45,765 nt of DNA from Bacteroidia bacterium (GCA_030429835.1 JAUIGC010000007.1:1-45765), one strand, 5' to 3'; positions 7,663 through 16,923 are shown, counted from the first letter of the stretch. Numbers and translations: made by a program. The notes: generated from the letters alone by a model not told the origin.

Positions 7663-10600
7663 ATGAAACACTTCAGGGGTAGGTTTTTATTGCTTTTTAT
7701 TACTGCTTTTGCTTCGGCTATTATGAGTTTCGGTCCGATGTTCTTCGGTCCGGGGATGGGGGATCCTGAGCCTTTCAGCGTAGCGGTGGATACCGGATTT
7801 CCTGCTGACGGTGTCAGCACCCCTGCCTACGAGGAGGCCTTCCCTAACCTGAACTTCGACTCGCCCATAACCTTCGATCCGGTCCCCAACGACAATTCCA
7901 GGATTGTTGTGGCCCAATTGAACGGTAGGGTTTATTGGATTGGCTCCGACAACGGTACTACGACAAAAACTGAGATCGTGAACTGGTCCGCGGAGGTGGG
8001 CGACCGCAACGAGGGGGCGGTCTGGGACGGCGGCTTTTTGGGCCTTGCGATCCATCCGGAGTTCGGTACGGACCCTGCGAAGAACTATATGTTCGCGTAC
8101 TACTCCACGAACGCCTCTAACAACAACCTGGGCACCCCTCAGGACTTCAGGTGCAGTGTCGAGAATTTCAGCGGCAACTATCTGGTGTTGGCACGTTTCC
8201 GGGTAGATCCGGTCACCATGTCCTATGTTCCCAACAGCCGCCAGACGATGATCCGTCGCGAGCTCTACAACACCACGCACCGTGGTGGAGGGATGACCTT
8301 CGGCCCCGACGGATACCTGTATATCACCACGGGGGACCAGGCGACCTATGCCAATGCGCAGGACATCGTTAACAACCTTGACGGCGGTGTGCTCCGCCTC
8401 GATGTGGACATGGACCTGGCGACCAGCCATGCGCCAAGGCGCTTCCTTCAGGATCCAGGGGTGGGCAACACCCATCCGGACAGCGAGGGCCAGGAAATGT
8501 CCGGGGCATATTACTATATTCCCAACGACAACCCTTTCAACGACCCCGCGGGGAGCGTTTTCGAGGAGTACTATACCATCGGTCATAGAAGCCCTCACCG
8601 GTTGACGATGGACTCGGCGACGGGCGACCTTTATATCGGGGAGGTCGGAGAGACCAAGCACGAGGAGGTGAATATTCTCAGGAACAGTCCCGCGACCGCC
8701 GGGAACAACTATGGCTGGCCTTTCAAGGAAGGGAATGCGGACTTCACGCCGCCCACACAGTCAGGTACGCCGTGTACCGCAAGTCCTTATCCCGATGCGG
8801 GAACGGTGGTCTATACGGCCCCTTTGACGGATTTCGTAAGGGACGATGCCTGGTCGATAATCGGGGGTTATGTGTACAACGGCTCCATAGCCCAGTACCA
8901 GGGGCGCTATATCGCCGGGGATTATGTTACCAACAAGTTGTTCGCGATAAACACCCAGAGCGGGGCCAAGGAAAATATCGGTGTGGGCCCGGGGGAGATG
9001 ATCTCCTTCGGCCAGGACAGTAGCGGGGAGCTGTACATACTAAGACTGGGTAACAACGGCAATAGTGGCATCTACAGGTTAAAGGAGTCCATCGATATCA
9101 ATGCGGCCCCTACGCTGCTTTCGGACACCGGGGTGTTCGTTACGGATATTGACGGGGATTTCTCGGATATCGGCCAGCTCAGCGTCAACGATGGTTTCAT
9201 ACCCTATGATATGATCCAGCCTTTCTGGTCGGACGGAGCGCTGAAGAGCCGCTGGATGGCCATCCCCAACAACGGGACGCACGATACTCCTGCGGAGCAG
9301 ATCCAATGGTCGGAGGACGGCGATTGGCAGTTCCCCGTGGGCTCTGTGCTGGTAAAACATTTCGATTACCCGGACGAAAGTAGGCCCAACCAGACCAGGA
9401 AGATAGAGACCCGTTTTTCGATAAAGGGAACGGACGGCAACTTTTACTTCCTCACCTATAAATGGAACACTTCGGAGACGGACGCGACCTTGGTGGACAT
9501 GTCCACAGGGGAAACGGTAAGTATAGATATAACAAGAGGCGGTAACCAAGAAACCATAGAATGGCTGTACCCATCCAATTCACAGTGTTTGACCTGTCAC
9601 AACCCTGCCTTGGGGGGTACCTTGGGGCCCAGGACGCGCAACCTTAACAGCGACTATGACTATAGTGCCAAGGGAGGTACGGTAGGGAACCAGTTGGTGA
9701 CCTTGAGCCATTTGGGCATACTTGACCAGAACATCACTGATACCGATACCCCGGGCTACCAAACGCACAAGGCGATCGATGACCTGAACGCCACGTTGGA
9801 CGAGCGAGCTCGCTCGTACCTGGACAACAACTGCGCCTATTGTCACCAGCCGGCCACGGGCAACCGGGCGGATTTTGACCTAAGGCTCTTCAATACGCTT
9901 TCCCAGACGGGTCTTTTGACGGCCGGGATCAACCAATCGATTCCCGCGATGGCCCCAGACCAGGAAATCGTATTTCCCGGGAATGCGGCCAAGTCGCAAC
10001 TGTACCACAGGGCGAACAGTCTTGAGCCGGGCGTAAAGATGCCACCTTTGGCCAAGGGTATCGTGGACACGGAGGGCGTTGCCTTGCTTGAGGCATGGAT
10101 CAACCAGCTGCAGCCTCCCGCACCGGCCCCTCCGTTAGGGGACTATAGGATCGTGAACCGTGCCTCGGGGCAGACCTTGCAGGTTCCCGATGCCAGCACG
10201 GCGGATGCGGCCAATGTTGCCCAAGGGGGGTATGCGGGTCTGGCGCACCAGAACTTTACCTTGGAGGATGCCGCAATTCCTGGTTATCACCAGTTGAAGG
10301 CCGTACATAGTGACAAATATCTGGACGTCGCCTCCGCTTCAATGGCCGACGGTGCGAATATCTGGCAGTATACAGGTAATGGTACCGATGCGCAGCTTTG
10401 GGAAATAGTGGATGCGGGCGACGATACCTACAATATAATAAGCAAGCTCAGCGGCTATTACCTGGGTACCGAGCCCAACGGCAACGTGGTGGTGGCCGCC
10501 GATAACGGAAGCGATATCTTCAGGTGGGAGTTTCTATCAAGTAGTGGGAATAATGATTTGGTCCTTTCGCCCATATCGGACGTGTCGGGCATGGTTGGGG

Positions 10601-11715
10601 ATTCTGTGGACTTTACGGTCACGGCCACTGGCGGCGATGAATCGGAGGCTTTGGTCTATGAACTTACGGGCGCCCCTGCGGGAGTCGATATCGACGCTTC
10701 GACGGGCCGTGTGACGGGCACGTTGGCGGTCGGTTCGGATACGGGCGGCCCCGGCCTTGACGGTATATATACGGTAACGGTCACGGCCACCAGGGGGACT
10801 TCCCCTGAGGCCACGGCCAGCTTTGTCTGGACGGTATCGGACGTTCCCGTTCCGTCGTCGGTGGTGTATAGGCTCAATGCCGGCGGTCCCTTGGTGGCTT
10901 CCGTAGACGATGGCCCGGACTGGAACGCGGACAACGTATCGGGCCCTAGCACGGGTACGGGCTTCACGGTGAACACGGGTACGGCGAGCACTGCGAACCA
11001 GGGTGTTTCCTATGCGAACCGTCATCCGTCGATACCGGCTTATGTGGACGCTGGGCTTTACGGTGCTCTTTTCGCAAGGGAGCGCTGGGACGCTGGCACG
11101 GCCCCTGAGATGACCTATAGCATCCCGTTATCTGACGGGGATTACGTGGTGAACCTGTACCTGGGTGACCATTACTATGCTACGGACGCCGTGGGGGACC
11201 GGGTGTTCTCGTTAACGTTGGAGGGTGTCACGGTACGTACGGGCCTTGACCTGGTCTCCGAGTTCGGCCACCGCCGTGGCGGGATGCTGAGCTATCCCGT
11301 GACGGTGAGCGGCGGCTCTCTGGAGGTCGGTTTTCTGCACGGAGCTTCGGAGAACCCCTTGATCAACGCGATAGAGGTGCTTGTTGATGGAAATGATTCA
11401 AATATTGTGCAATTACAAAGTAAAATTTTAGTCGATGAAATTAATCATTCCCTTGAAAGTGTTTCTATATCGCCCAACCCTGTTTTTAGAAATGAAAAAA
11501 TAACGGTACAATTTGCTTCATCTGCTGAATCTCTAGCACAAATTTCTATTTATGCTCTGAATGGGGCCCAGGTTTATGATAAATCTTTCATGACTATTAA
11601 GGGCCGCCATAATAGGATAGAGGTCCTACCGGGTAATTTGGATATGGGCATATACTTGGTAAAAATATCTACTTTGGGTAATGAAGTATATAAAAAAATA
11701 GTAGTAAAAAACTAG
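7663..11715 (+). CDS. Secreted PQQ sugar dehydrogenase / diheme cytochrome c / ricin lectin / malectin fusion (copy 2)
   Basis: The protein is 1350 residues from the ATG at 7663, with signal peptide MKHFRGRFLLLFITAFASAI. The first part is the same as in the preceding gene: glucose/sorbosone dehydrogenase-like propeller (about 60-470), diheme cytochrome region with CLTCH (642-646) and CAYCH (724-728), and one ricin-type lectin (about 826-957). After the lectin the sequence is unrelated to copy 1. It has a putative Ig domain (about 960-1062, with LTGAPAGVDIDASTGRVTGT), a malectin-like carbohydrate-binding domain (about 1068-1243, starting VYRLNAGGP), and a T9SS sorting tail (about 1265-1350, SISPNPVF to KKIVVKN). 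I infer surface-exposed, self-wired sugar oxidation with a different substrate-binding tail. The G+C-rich composition runs from about 7715 to 11384, then drops sharply at the sorting tail. It has its own upstream region after a strong terminator. Confidence 0.88.
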   Translation: MKHFRGRFLLLFITAFASAIMSFGPMFFGPGMGDPEPFSVAVDTGFPADGVSTPAYEEAFPNLNFDSPITFDPVPNDNSRIVVAQLNGRVYWIGSDNGTTTKTEIVNWSAEVGDRNEGAVWDGGFLGLAIHPEFGTDPAKNYMFAYYSTNASNNNLGTPQDFRCSVENFSGNYLVLARFRVDPVTMSYVPNSRQTMIRRELYNTTHRGGGMTFGPDGYLYITTGDQATYANAQDIVNNLDGGVLRLDVDMDLATSHAPRRFLQDPGVGNTHPDSEGQEMSGAYYYIPNDNPFNDPAGSVFEEYYTIGHRSPHRLTMDSATGDLYIGEVGETKHEEVNILRNSPATAGNNYGWPFKEGNADFTPPTQSGTPCTASPYPDAGTVVYTAPLTDFVRDDAWSIIGGYVYNGSIAQYQGRYIAGDYVTNKLFAINTQSGAKENIGVGPGEMISFGQDSSGELYILRLGNNGNSGIYRLKESIDINAAPTLLSDTGVFVTDIDGDFSDIGQLSVNDGFIPYDMIQPFWSDGALKSRWMAIPNNGTHDTPAEQIQWSEDGDWQFPVGSVLVKHFDYPDESRPNQTRKIETRFSIKGTDGNFYFLTYKWNTSETDATLVDMSTGETVSIDITRGGNQETIEWLYPSNSQCLTCHNPALGGTLGPRTRNLNSDYDYSAKGGTVGNQLVTLSHLGILDQNITDTDTPGYQTHKAIDDLNATLDERARSYLDNNCAYCHQPATGNRADFDLRLFNTLSQTGLLTAGINQSIPAMAPDQEIVFPGNAAKSQLYHRANSLEPGVKMPPLAKGIVDTEGVALLEAWINQLQPPAPAPPLGDYRIVNRASGQTLQVPDASTADAANVAQGGYAGLAHQNFTLEDAAIPGYHQLKAVHSDKYLDVASASMADGANIWQYTGNGTDAQLWEIVDAGDDTYNIISKLSGYYLGTEPNGNVVVAADNGSDIFRWEFLSSSGNNDLVLSPISDVSGMVGDSVDFTVTATGGDESEALVYELTGAPAGVDIDASTGRVTGTLAVGSDTGGPGLDGIYTVTVTATRGTSPEATASFVWTVSDVPVPSSVVYRLNAGGPLVASVDDGPDWNADNVSGPSTGTGFTVNTGTASTANQGVSYANRHPSIPAYVDAGLYGALFARERWDAGTAPEMTYSIPLSDGDYVVNLYLGDHYYATDAVGDRVFSLTLEGVTVRTGLDLVSEFGHRRGGMLSYPVTVSGGSLEVGFLHGASENPLINAIEVLVDGNDSNIVQLQSKILVDEINHSLESVSISPNPVFRNEKITVQFASSAESLAQISIYALNGAQVYDKSFMTIKGRHNRIEVLPGNLDMGIYLVKISTLGNEVYKKIVVKN
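7715..10534 (+). repeat. Long direct repeat, copy B (about 2820 bp)
   Basis: This is the second copy of 1451-4270. The left boundary is marked by two adjacent base differences (CG against TT at 1449-1450 and 7713-7714), with a further 13 matching bases beyond them. The right boundary falls directly after the codons for WEF. No transposase, terminal inverted repeat or target duplication is visible at either end. Confidence 0.93.
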
Positions 11716-11736
11716 TTTATCCGGTTTTTTACTGCT
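11691..11736 (-). terminator. Terminator of the acyltransferase gene, overlapping the end of the fusion gene
   Basis: The 13-base arms at 11700-11712 and 11724-11736 pair with one mismatch around an 11-base loop. Read on the minus strand the hairpin is followed by a seven-T run, so it fits the end of the minus-strand acyltransferase gene. On the plus strand there is no good T-run. It overlaps the last codons and stop of the plus-strand fusion gene, so it lies between two convergent genes. Confidence 0.55.
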
Positions 11737-11759
11737 ATTTCCATAAGTCAATAGTAGTA

Positions 11760-12815
11760 CTACAAAAGCTTGGATTTCAAAAATTTACTACCTTTTAATT
11801 CCACATATTTGTATGTCAAGGAAGATAGGCCTAAAACAAATACGCAACAGAAAAGTAATACGCCGATTTCAGTAAATGTATTTTGCTCTATTTTTAGAAT
11901 ACTAAAAAAGAATCTTGGTATAATCGTTATCCAAAGAAGATGATTTAGATACATGGAATAGGATATTTTACCCAAAAATTGTACAAAATTAGAATCCAAT
12001 ATTCTTGTAATATATCCATCAGTTTTCAATAAAATCAAAATTGACATAAAGAATATCAGGTTTATGGTGAAGTTTCCATTAAACTGTCTTAATCCAAAGG
12101 TGTCATGATGAATCATATATAGTACAGCTATTAGGGAAATAGGAATTAGGTATTCCATCCAATTTTTAAATGAAATATCCCTTTTACTTACCCGGAACAA
12201 TAGATAACCTAAACTAAAGGACACGAAAGCCCTTAAAAAGTAATAGTTTACAGGGGGTTCAAATTTTAGTATGAGCCCTAGAGAAAGGACAATAAGTATG
12301 GAGTAGAATATGGTCTTATTTCTTTTTGAGAAATAAACAGTGGCCAAACCAAAAACGATGTAAGATATCATTTCTGCAGAAATGGACCATGTTGGACTGT
12401 TCATACCACCATCGGTATTACCAAAAATAGGAGTGGAGTTGGTAAAAAGCAGGGAATCAACCGTGGCCAAAAGTAGAGCAGAAACACTCTCTGGAGTATT
12501 TATGAATCCTTCAAAAACTACATTACCTAGAAATTCAAAAATAAAGTACAGAAAAACGGTAAATACTAAGAGGGGATATAACCTTATAAACCTTTTTTTG
12601 AGATAAACCCAAAATTCATTTTTGTTTGCAATATTGTCATAATTATAGGAAATGACATAACCACTCAGTACAAAGAAGAACTCCACAAAAATCCAAGCTC
12701 CATTTTTAATAAAATTCTCGGAAATAAACTCTGGCAATATCCGTTTGTCATAATGATAAAAAATAATCATAAAGCTGAAAACGCCTCTAAGTCCATCTAA
12801 TTTGGTAATGCGCAT
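11760..12815 (-). CDS. Acyltransferase 3 (OafA/YrhL-like) membrane protein
   Basis: I chose the ATG at 12815 (351 residues), because it begins with the family's usual MRITKLDGLRG start; an in-frame TTG at 12872 would add 19 residues without similarity to the family. The start has the typical RGV-x-FMIIFYHYD pattern with a conserved His, then FFFVLSGYVISY, and about ten hydrophobic segments follow to the C-terminus. Family members move acetyl or other acyl groups across the inner membrane onto sugars. Here it stands at the left end of the polysaccharide locus, so I infer O-acylation of the polysaccharide or of a lipid-linked precursor. It converges with the sugar dehydrogenase fusion gene and is divergent from a GT2 gene. 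Confidence 0.87.
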   Translation of the reverse strand: MRITKLDGLRGVFSFMIIFYHYDKRILPEFISENFIKNGAWIFVEFFFVLSGYVISYNYDNIANKNEFWVYLKKRFIRLYPLLVFTVFLYFIFEFLGNVVFEGFINTPESVSALLLATVDSLLFTNSTPIFGNTDGGMNSPTWSISAEMISYIVFGLATVYFSKRNKTIFYSILIVLSLGLILKFEPPVNYYFLRAFVSFSLGYLLFRVSKRDISFKNWMEYLIPISLIAVLYMIHHDTFGLRQFNGNFTINLIFFMSILILLKTDGYITRILDSNFVQFLGKISYSMYLNHLLWITIIPRFFFSILKIEQNTFTEIGVLLFCCVFVLGLSSLTYKYVELKGSKFLKSKLL

Positions 12816-12898
12816 TGTATAATATTCTGTAAAGTTGATCTTGGCGCAATTATAACGCTTTTCAACCAACAACTATTATACAGTTAGAAACATTATCT

Positions 12899-12906
12899 TA
12901 ATTTTG
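12899..12906 (+). promoter_or_regulatory. Possible -7 promoter box (TAATTTTG)
   Basis: This fits the Bacteroidota TAnnTTTG consensus and lies 46 bases upstream of the GT2 start at 12952, in the divergent gap with the acyltransferase gene. No TTG is seen at the expected upstream spacing, so support is weak. Confidence 0.25.
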
Positions 12907-12951
12907 GGCTTAAATTTTAAATCTACCTTTAAAGTTTCTTAATTCCTAACT

Positions 12952-13977
12952 ATGCATTTAAGTATTCTCGTTCCTGTTTACAATGCTGAAAAACATATTA
13001 TTAATTGTTTGGAAAGCATTATAAATCAGGGAATCCCTGAGGAACATTACGAGGTAATACTAATAAATGATGGTAGCACGGACTCTACTCAAGAAATAAT
13101 CTCGGATTTTGTTGGGGACAAACCCAATATGGTTTTAATTCATCAAAGTAATCAAGGAAATGCTTCCACGAGGAATCGTTTATTTGATTTGGCCAAAGGT
13201 TCTTATATATACTGTTTGGATGCTGATGATTATCTAGTACCAAATTCTTTGTCTGTTGTTTTAGATTATGCTTTGCGCAATGAGTTGGATTTTGTAGGCT
13301 TTGAGTCAAAGGAGACCTCAACCTTACATAATGGGTTGGTCTCAACGTCAAGTTCTTTTGAACAAGTATCGGTGACTTCTGGAGAGACCTTTCTTAAGGA
13401 AAATTCACTCCCTAAAGTGGAAGTTTGGTGGTACTTTGTCAAGAGGGGTCTTTTAAAGGACTTCGGCATTCAAATGGATGACCTTATGATGGCTGATGTT
13501 ACCTTTACCTACAAACTGGTACTTGCTTCGCAACGCATGGCCATTTTGCCGGTGCACGCCCATTGGTATTTTCAGTCCCAGGATTCCTTAATGCGGAGCA
13601 AGGATAATATTGCTGCTCATAAATTGCGACTTGCGGACGCTACCTATGCCATGTCATTGGGGCTAAATGACCTGATTGAGAATCCGCAGAATTATCACCT
13701 AAAGGTAGATAGGATGGCAATGGGAGACCTTATTCAAAAGCGGGATTACTATACGTTCTTTATGATATTAAAATATCTAAGATTTGAAAAGAGCGGTAAA
13801 AAAACAAAACAAATTATCAATACGCTGGGGCAGAGGAAGATGTATCCCATAAAAAGTCTGATACGAATCCATGGATGTCCTTCCTTATTGGAAAAAATCA
13901 TTAATGTTTTGATCAATAATAAGAGGATATTATTTTTATTGATAGGAATAAGCTCCACGTTGAACAATAAGAAATGA
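12952..13977 (+). CDS. Glycosyltransferase family 2
   Basis: A 341-residue GT-A-fold glycosyltransferase. The N-terminus has LVPVYNAEKHI (6-16), the nucleotide-binding NDGSTD (39-44) and the metal-binding DADD (90-93). There is no N-terminal signal, so it should act at the cytoplasmic face, adding one sugar to the lipid-linked repeat unit. The C-terminal region after about residue 210 is less conserved and probably defines the acceptor. The gene is on the plus strand, in tandem with a FemAB-like gene 71 bases downstream and opposite to most of the locus. The sugar it transfers cannot be read from sequence. Confidence 0.9.
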   Translation: MHLSILVPVYNAEKHIINCLESIINQGIPEEHYEVILINDGSTDSTQEIISDFVGDKPNMVLIHQSNQGNASTRNRLFDLAKGSYIYCLDADDYLVPNSLSVVLDYALRNELDFVGFESKETSTLHNGLVSTSSSFEQVSVTSGETFLKENSLPKVEVWWYFVKRGLLKDFGIQMDDLMMADVTFTYKLVLASQRMAILPVHAHWYFQSQDSLMRSKDNIAAHKLRLADATYAMSLGLNDLIENPQNYHLKVDRMAMGDLIQKRDYYTFFMILKYLRFEKSGKKTKQIINTLGQRKMYPIKSLIRIHGCPSLLEKIINVLINNKRILFLLIGISSTLNNKK

Positions 13978-14048
13978 AGTAACCGGTTAATACATGTTCA
14001 AAACCTCTAACCCTATTTTAAATTTAAATTATAGAAATTAAAATAATT

Positions 14049-15131
14049 ATGTCTAAATCAACTTTAGAATCCATTACCCTTAATTCAGAAGCAGCAGCTA
14101 CCAATTATAGACAATCCATTTCCTTAATAGATAACACCAATCCATATTACAGTCTTGAGTTACTTAACAATCATTTGGAAAATCAAGAACTTTTATTCTT
14201 TAAATACAAAGTAAACGATGAGTTAAAGGTGGTCATGCCTTTTATTTTGAGAAAAATCGTAGTACATGGAAAGGAAACCGGTTATTTTGATGTAACCAGT
14301 CCTTGGGGATATAATGGACCTCTCTATGATACCAAAATGAGCTCTGATCTAATTTTGGATTATTGGTCTTTAGTGGATAATTGGTACGAGGAAAATAAGG
14401 TGGTTTCTGAATTCTTACGTTTTAATTTTAATCATAACTATGAACATTATACGGGAACCAAGGTACATACCTTAAGAAATGTAAAGGGCAATATATCGGA
14501 TTGGGATAATTTTTGGTCCAACTTAAAATCCAATACGAGAAACCAATTTAGAAAGGCCAAAAAGGAAGGATTGACTTTTGAAATTCATTATAAGGATATA
14601 CCGGAAGAAAAGGTAAAGGCTTTTTATGATGTGTACATTGGTACCATGGATAGACGGGATGCTATCGATTCCTTCTATCATCCCTTGGAGTACTTCACCA
14701 ATTTTGCCGCTCAGAACCCAGGAAAGTGTGCCATAGGTCTAGTTTATCAGGAGAATTTGCCCATTTCTTGCGAGTTGTTTTTAATTTCGAACGATACCAT
14801 GTACTCCTTTTTGGGAGGAACAAGTTCTGACCATTTTAAACTTAGGCCTAACGAATTTCTAAAAATAAATGCGATAGAATGGGCGAGAAGCGAAGGACTT
14901 GTTTTTTATATGATCGGAGGTGGACTTTCCAATAGCGAAACTGATAATCTGTATTTATACAAGAAAAAGTACTTTCCTTTTGATGAGGACATTCACTTTT
15001 ATACGGGTAGAAAAATAGTTGATAAAAAGGTATATTTGGAACTCTGCGAATTAAACCATCCAAACCCCAGTGAGTTAGTGGATGTGGAAAATGTGAGTGA
15101 AGGTTTTTTTCCAAAGTATCGGGAAAAGTAA
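14049..15131 (+). CDS. FemAB-like / GNAT-6 family transferase
   Basis: A 360-residue soluble protein. The middle and C-terminal part (about 150-320) resembles the FemAB-related GNAT fold seen in lipid II aminoacyltransferases and in polysaccharide loci. Recognisable segments are NTRNQFRKAKKEGL and LFLISNDTMYSFLGGTS, followed by LKINAIEWARSEGL. Classic FemAB proteins use aminoacyl-tRNA to add amino acids; other members use acyl-CoA. The family is my recognition and the substrate is unknown. In this locus it may put an amino acid or acyl group on an amino sugar. It follows the GT2 gene on the plus strand and ends one base from the convergent GT4 gene. Confidence 0.72.
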   Translation: MSKSTLESITLNSEAAATNYRQSISLIDNTNPYYSLELLNNHLENQELLFFKYKVNDELKVVMPFILRKIVVHGKETGYFDVTSPWGYNGPLYDTKMSSDLILDYWSLVDNWYEENKVVSEFLRFNFNHNYEHYTGTKVHTLRNVKGNISDWDNFWSNLKSNTRNQFRKAKKEGLTFEIHYKDIPEEKVKAFYDVYIGTMDRRDAIDSFYHPLEYFTNFAAQNPGKCAIGLVYQENLPISCELFLISNDTMYSFLGGTSSDHFKLRPNEFLKINAIEWARSEGLVFYMIGGGLSNSETDNLYLYKKKYFPFDEDIHFYTGRKIVDKKVYLELCELNHPNPSELVDVENVSEGFFPKYREK

Positions 15132-15132
15132 A

Positions 15133-16263
15133 CTACATACTTTTCAGTTCCTCGTAGACCTGTAATGTATTTTCTACCATTTTGCCGACCGTAAAATTGG
15201 CAAGTGCCTTTTGTTTACCATTTTTGGCCAATTTGCTTCTTAGCGTAGAATCAAGAAAAACACTTTCCAGATGTTGGGCAAGTTCTTGGGCGTTGTCCAT
15301 TTTAAAAATGAGTCCATCAACACCTGGCTCTATTTGATCGTATGCGCCATTGGAGTCGGACCTAATGGTACAGCACCCGCTCATCATGGCTTCCACGGCC
15401 ACCAAGCCAAAAGTGTCTGACCTCGAGGGGAGTACAAAAACATCAAAGAGTTGGTAAAAAGGTTTAGGATCCCTAAACCCAAGAACACTAAGGTTGTCCA
15501 ATCGTTGTTCTTTAAGCATGGTATCGAGCCAAACTTTTTGGTCTTCAGATTGATAGTCCCCAACAATGACTACATGAATCTGTTCTTTTATATTCTCAGG
15601 TAAAAATTTCCCTATTGCCTCAACAAGAATATCTGTTCCTTTTTGAGGTGTAATACGCCCAACCACCCCTATAATAAACTTGTTTTTGGGAATATTAAAT
15701 TCTGCCTTGAGACTTTCAAGGGTTTCCTTTGGTTCCTCCATCGCAAATCTTTCCGATATGCCATGGTATACCATTCGTATGGAGCTTTCCGGTGAACCCA
15801 TAACCTTTTTGGTAAACTCCTTGGAGCCCTCACTAACGGCTATCAATAGTGTAGGGTGTTTATAGCGCATATTGGGCCTAATGGTATCTGCATGAACCGT
15901 TGACACGTATTTTCTACCGATGAGTTTTGGTATAAACGTTAAGTTAGGCGAATGACAATGAATTACATCTGGATTGATTTTTTGCAAGAGCGAGGAAATC
16001 CTGACCAGACTGGAAATGGATAAAAGGCCTTTTTTTAACGGGTTGCCTTTGGGTTCCTTAAAATAATGTATAGGTATTCCTAAGGTATTGAACTTATTTT
16101 TAAGCTCATCAAAAAAAGAATTATCGGAGGCTTCCTTTATTTTAAAACCACTGGTAATAATATGCAGTTCATGACCCTGTTCAACCATTCCTTGGGCCAG
16201 GTCCCTAATATTCGTGGCCAAACCATCCTTGCCCAAACGCATAACGATGAATACGATTTTCAT
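15133..16263 (-). CDS. Glycosyltransferase family 4
   Basis: A 376-residue GT-B-fold glycosyltransferase. The N-terminal half begins MKIVFIVMRLGKDGLA; the donor half has VGRITPQKGTDIL (R203 and K208) and LPSRSDTFGLVAVEAM. The usual E-x7-E pair is D-x7-E here (D283 and E291), a conservative change. There is no signal peptide or membrane segment, so it acts on a lipid-linked acceptor at the inner face. It is the last gene of a minus-strand run that includes the chain-initiating sugar transferase just upstream (7 bases away), which suggests it adds an early sugar. The donor sugar is unknown. Confidence 0.9.
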   Translation of the reverse strand: MKIVFIVMRLGKDGLATNIRDLAQGMVEQGHELHIITSGFKIKEASDNSFFDELKNKFNTLGIPIHYFKEPKGNPLKKGLLSISSLVRISSLLQKINPDVIHCHSPNLTFIPKLIGRKYVSTVHADTIRPNMRYKHPTLLIAVSEGSKEFTKKVMGSPESSIRMVYHGISERFAMEEPKETLESLKAEFNIPKNKFIIGVVGRITPQKGTDILVEAIGKFLPENIKEQIHVVIVGDYQSEDQKVWLDTMLKEQRLDNLSVLGFRDPKPFYQLFDVFVLPSRSDTFGLVAVEAMMSGCCTIRSDSNGAYDQIEPGVDGLIFKMDNAQELAQHLESVFLDSTLRSKLAKNGKQKALANFTVGKMVENTLQVYEELKSM

Positions 16264-16270
16264 AGTACGG

Positions 16271-16912
16271 TTATTGGACGTTTTTAAATTCTGGCCATTC
16301 CTTTCTTTGTAAATCCATGGCCAACATAGCCGGGTTGGAATTGGGGTCGACTTCTATTTCACCGGGATTGAATATTTTCTGAATGGTTTTCCAGATGATA
16401 TACAGATCCTGTTTAAAACTCATGTTGTTCATGTATTCTATATCTTTTTCAAAACGCTCTTCCCAAGTCATATAATTTCTACCCGAAATTTGGGCCAACC
16501 CGGTAATTCCTGGACGAATAAGAAAACGAGGTTTTTCGCTTTCCCTGTAATAGGGAAGGTATCTGATTAAAAGCGGTCTAGGTCCTATAAGGCTCATATC
16601 GCCCTTGAGTACATTGATGAGTTGCGGTAGTTCGTCAATGGAGGTTTTTCTGATAAAGATTCCAAATGGGGTTAACCTATACTTGTCCGGTAGTAATTTT
16701 CCATCTTTCCCCTTCTTACTGTTCATGGTCTTTAATTTGATCACCGAAAAAATTTCTTGATGTTTTCCCGGTCTTTTTTGGGTGAAAAATGGATTTTCCC
16801 TAAAACTTATGGCTATAGCAATGATGGCGACCAGTAGGATAGGGGAAACTAGGATTAATCCAAAAAGTGCTAATAAAAAATCAAGGGGTCTTTTAACGTA
16901 TTTTCTGTACAT
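16271..16912 (-). CDS. Initiating sugar-1-phosphate transferase (PglC-like, monotopic)
   Basis: A 213-residue small phosphoglycosyl transferase. It has KRPLDF at the start, one hydrophobic re-entrant helix (about 11-35), FTQKRPGK (43-50), KLKTM, the catalytic Asp-Glu pair (93-94) inside SIDELPQLINVLKGDMSL, GPRP (110-113) and RPGITGLAQ. It lacks the extra N-terminal transmembrane domain of WcaJ/WbaP proteins, so it is the short PglC type. The reaction transfers a sugar phosphate from a UDP-sugar to undecaprenyl phosphate, starting the repeat unit. The PglF/PglE-type genes at 38489-41565 suggest that the first sugar is a 4-amino-4,6-dideoxy-HexNAc type. Confidence 0.92.
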   Translation of the reverse strand: MYRKYVKRPLDFLLALFGLILVSPILLVAIIAIAISFRENPFFTQKRPGKHQEIFSVIKLKTMNSKKGKDGKLLPDKYRLTPFGIFIRKTSIDELPQLINVLKGDMSLIGPRPLLIRYLPYYRESEKPRFLIRPGITGLAQISGRNYMTWEERFEKDIEYMNNMSFKQDLYIIWKTIQKIFNPGEIEVDPNSNPAMLAMDLQRKEWPEFKNVQ

Positions 16913-16923
16913 AGGTCATTCTC

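Noticed and set aside
1451-10534. Insertion sequence or transposon as cause of the long repeat
   Set aside because: No transposase frame, terminal inverted repeats or target-site duplication was found at or between the copies. The repeat is coding throughout.
13980-13989. Palindrome TAACCGGTTA after the GT2 gene
   Set aside because: It is only ten bases long with no T-run and no second site; palindromes of this size occur by chance.
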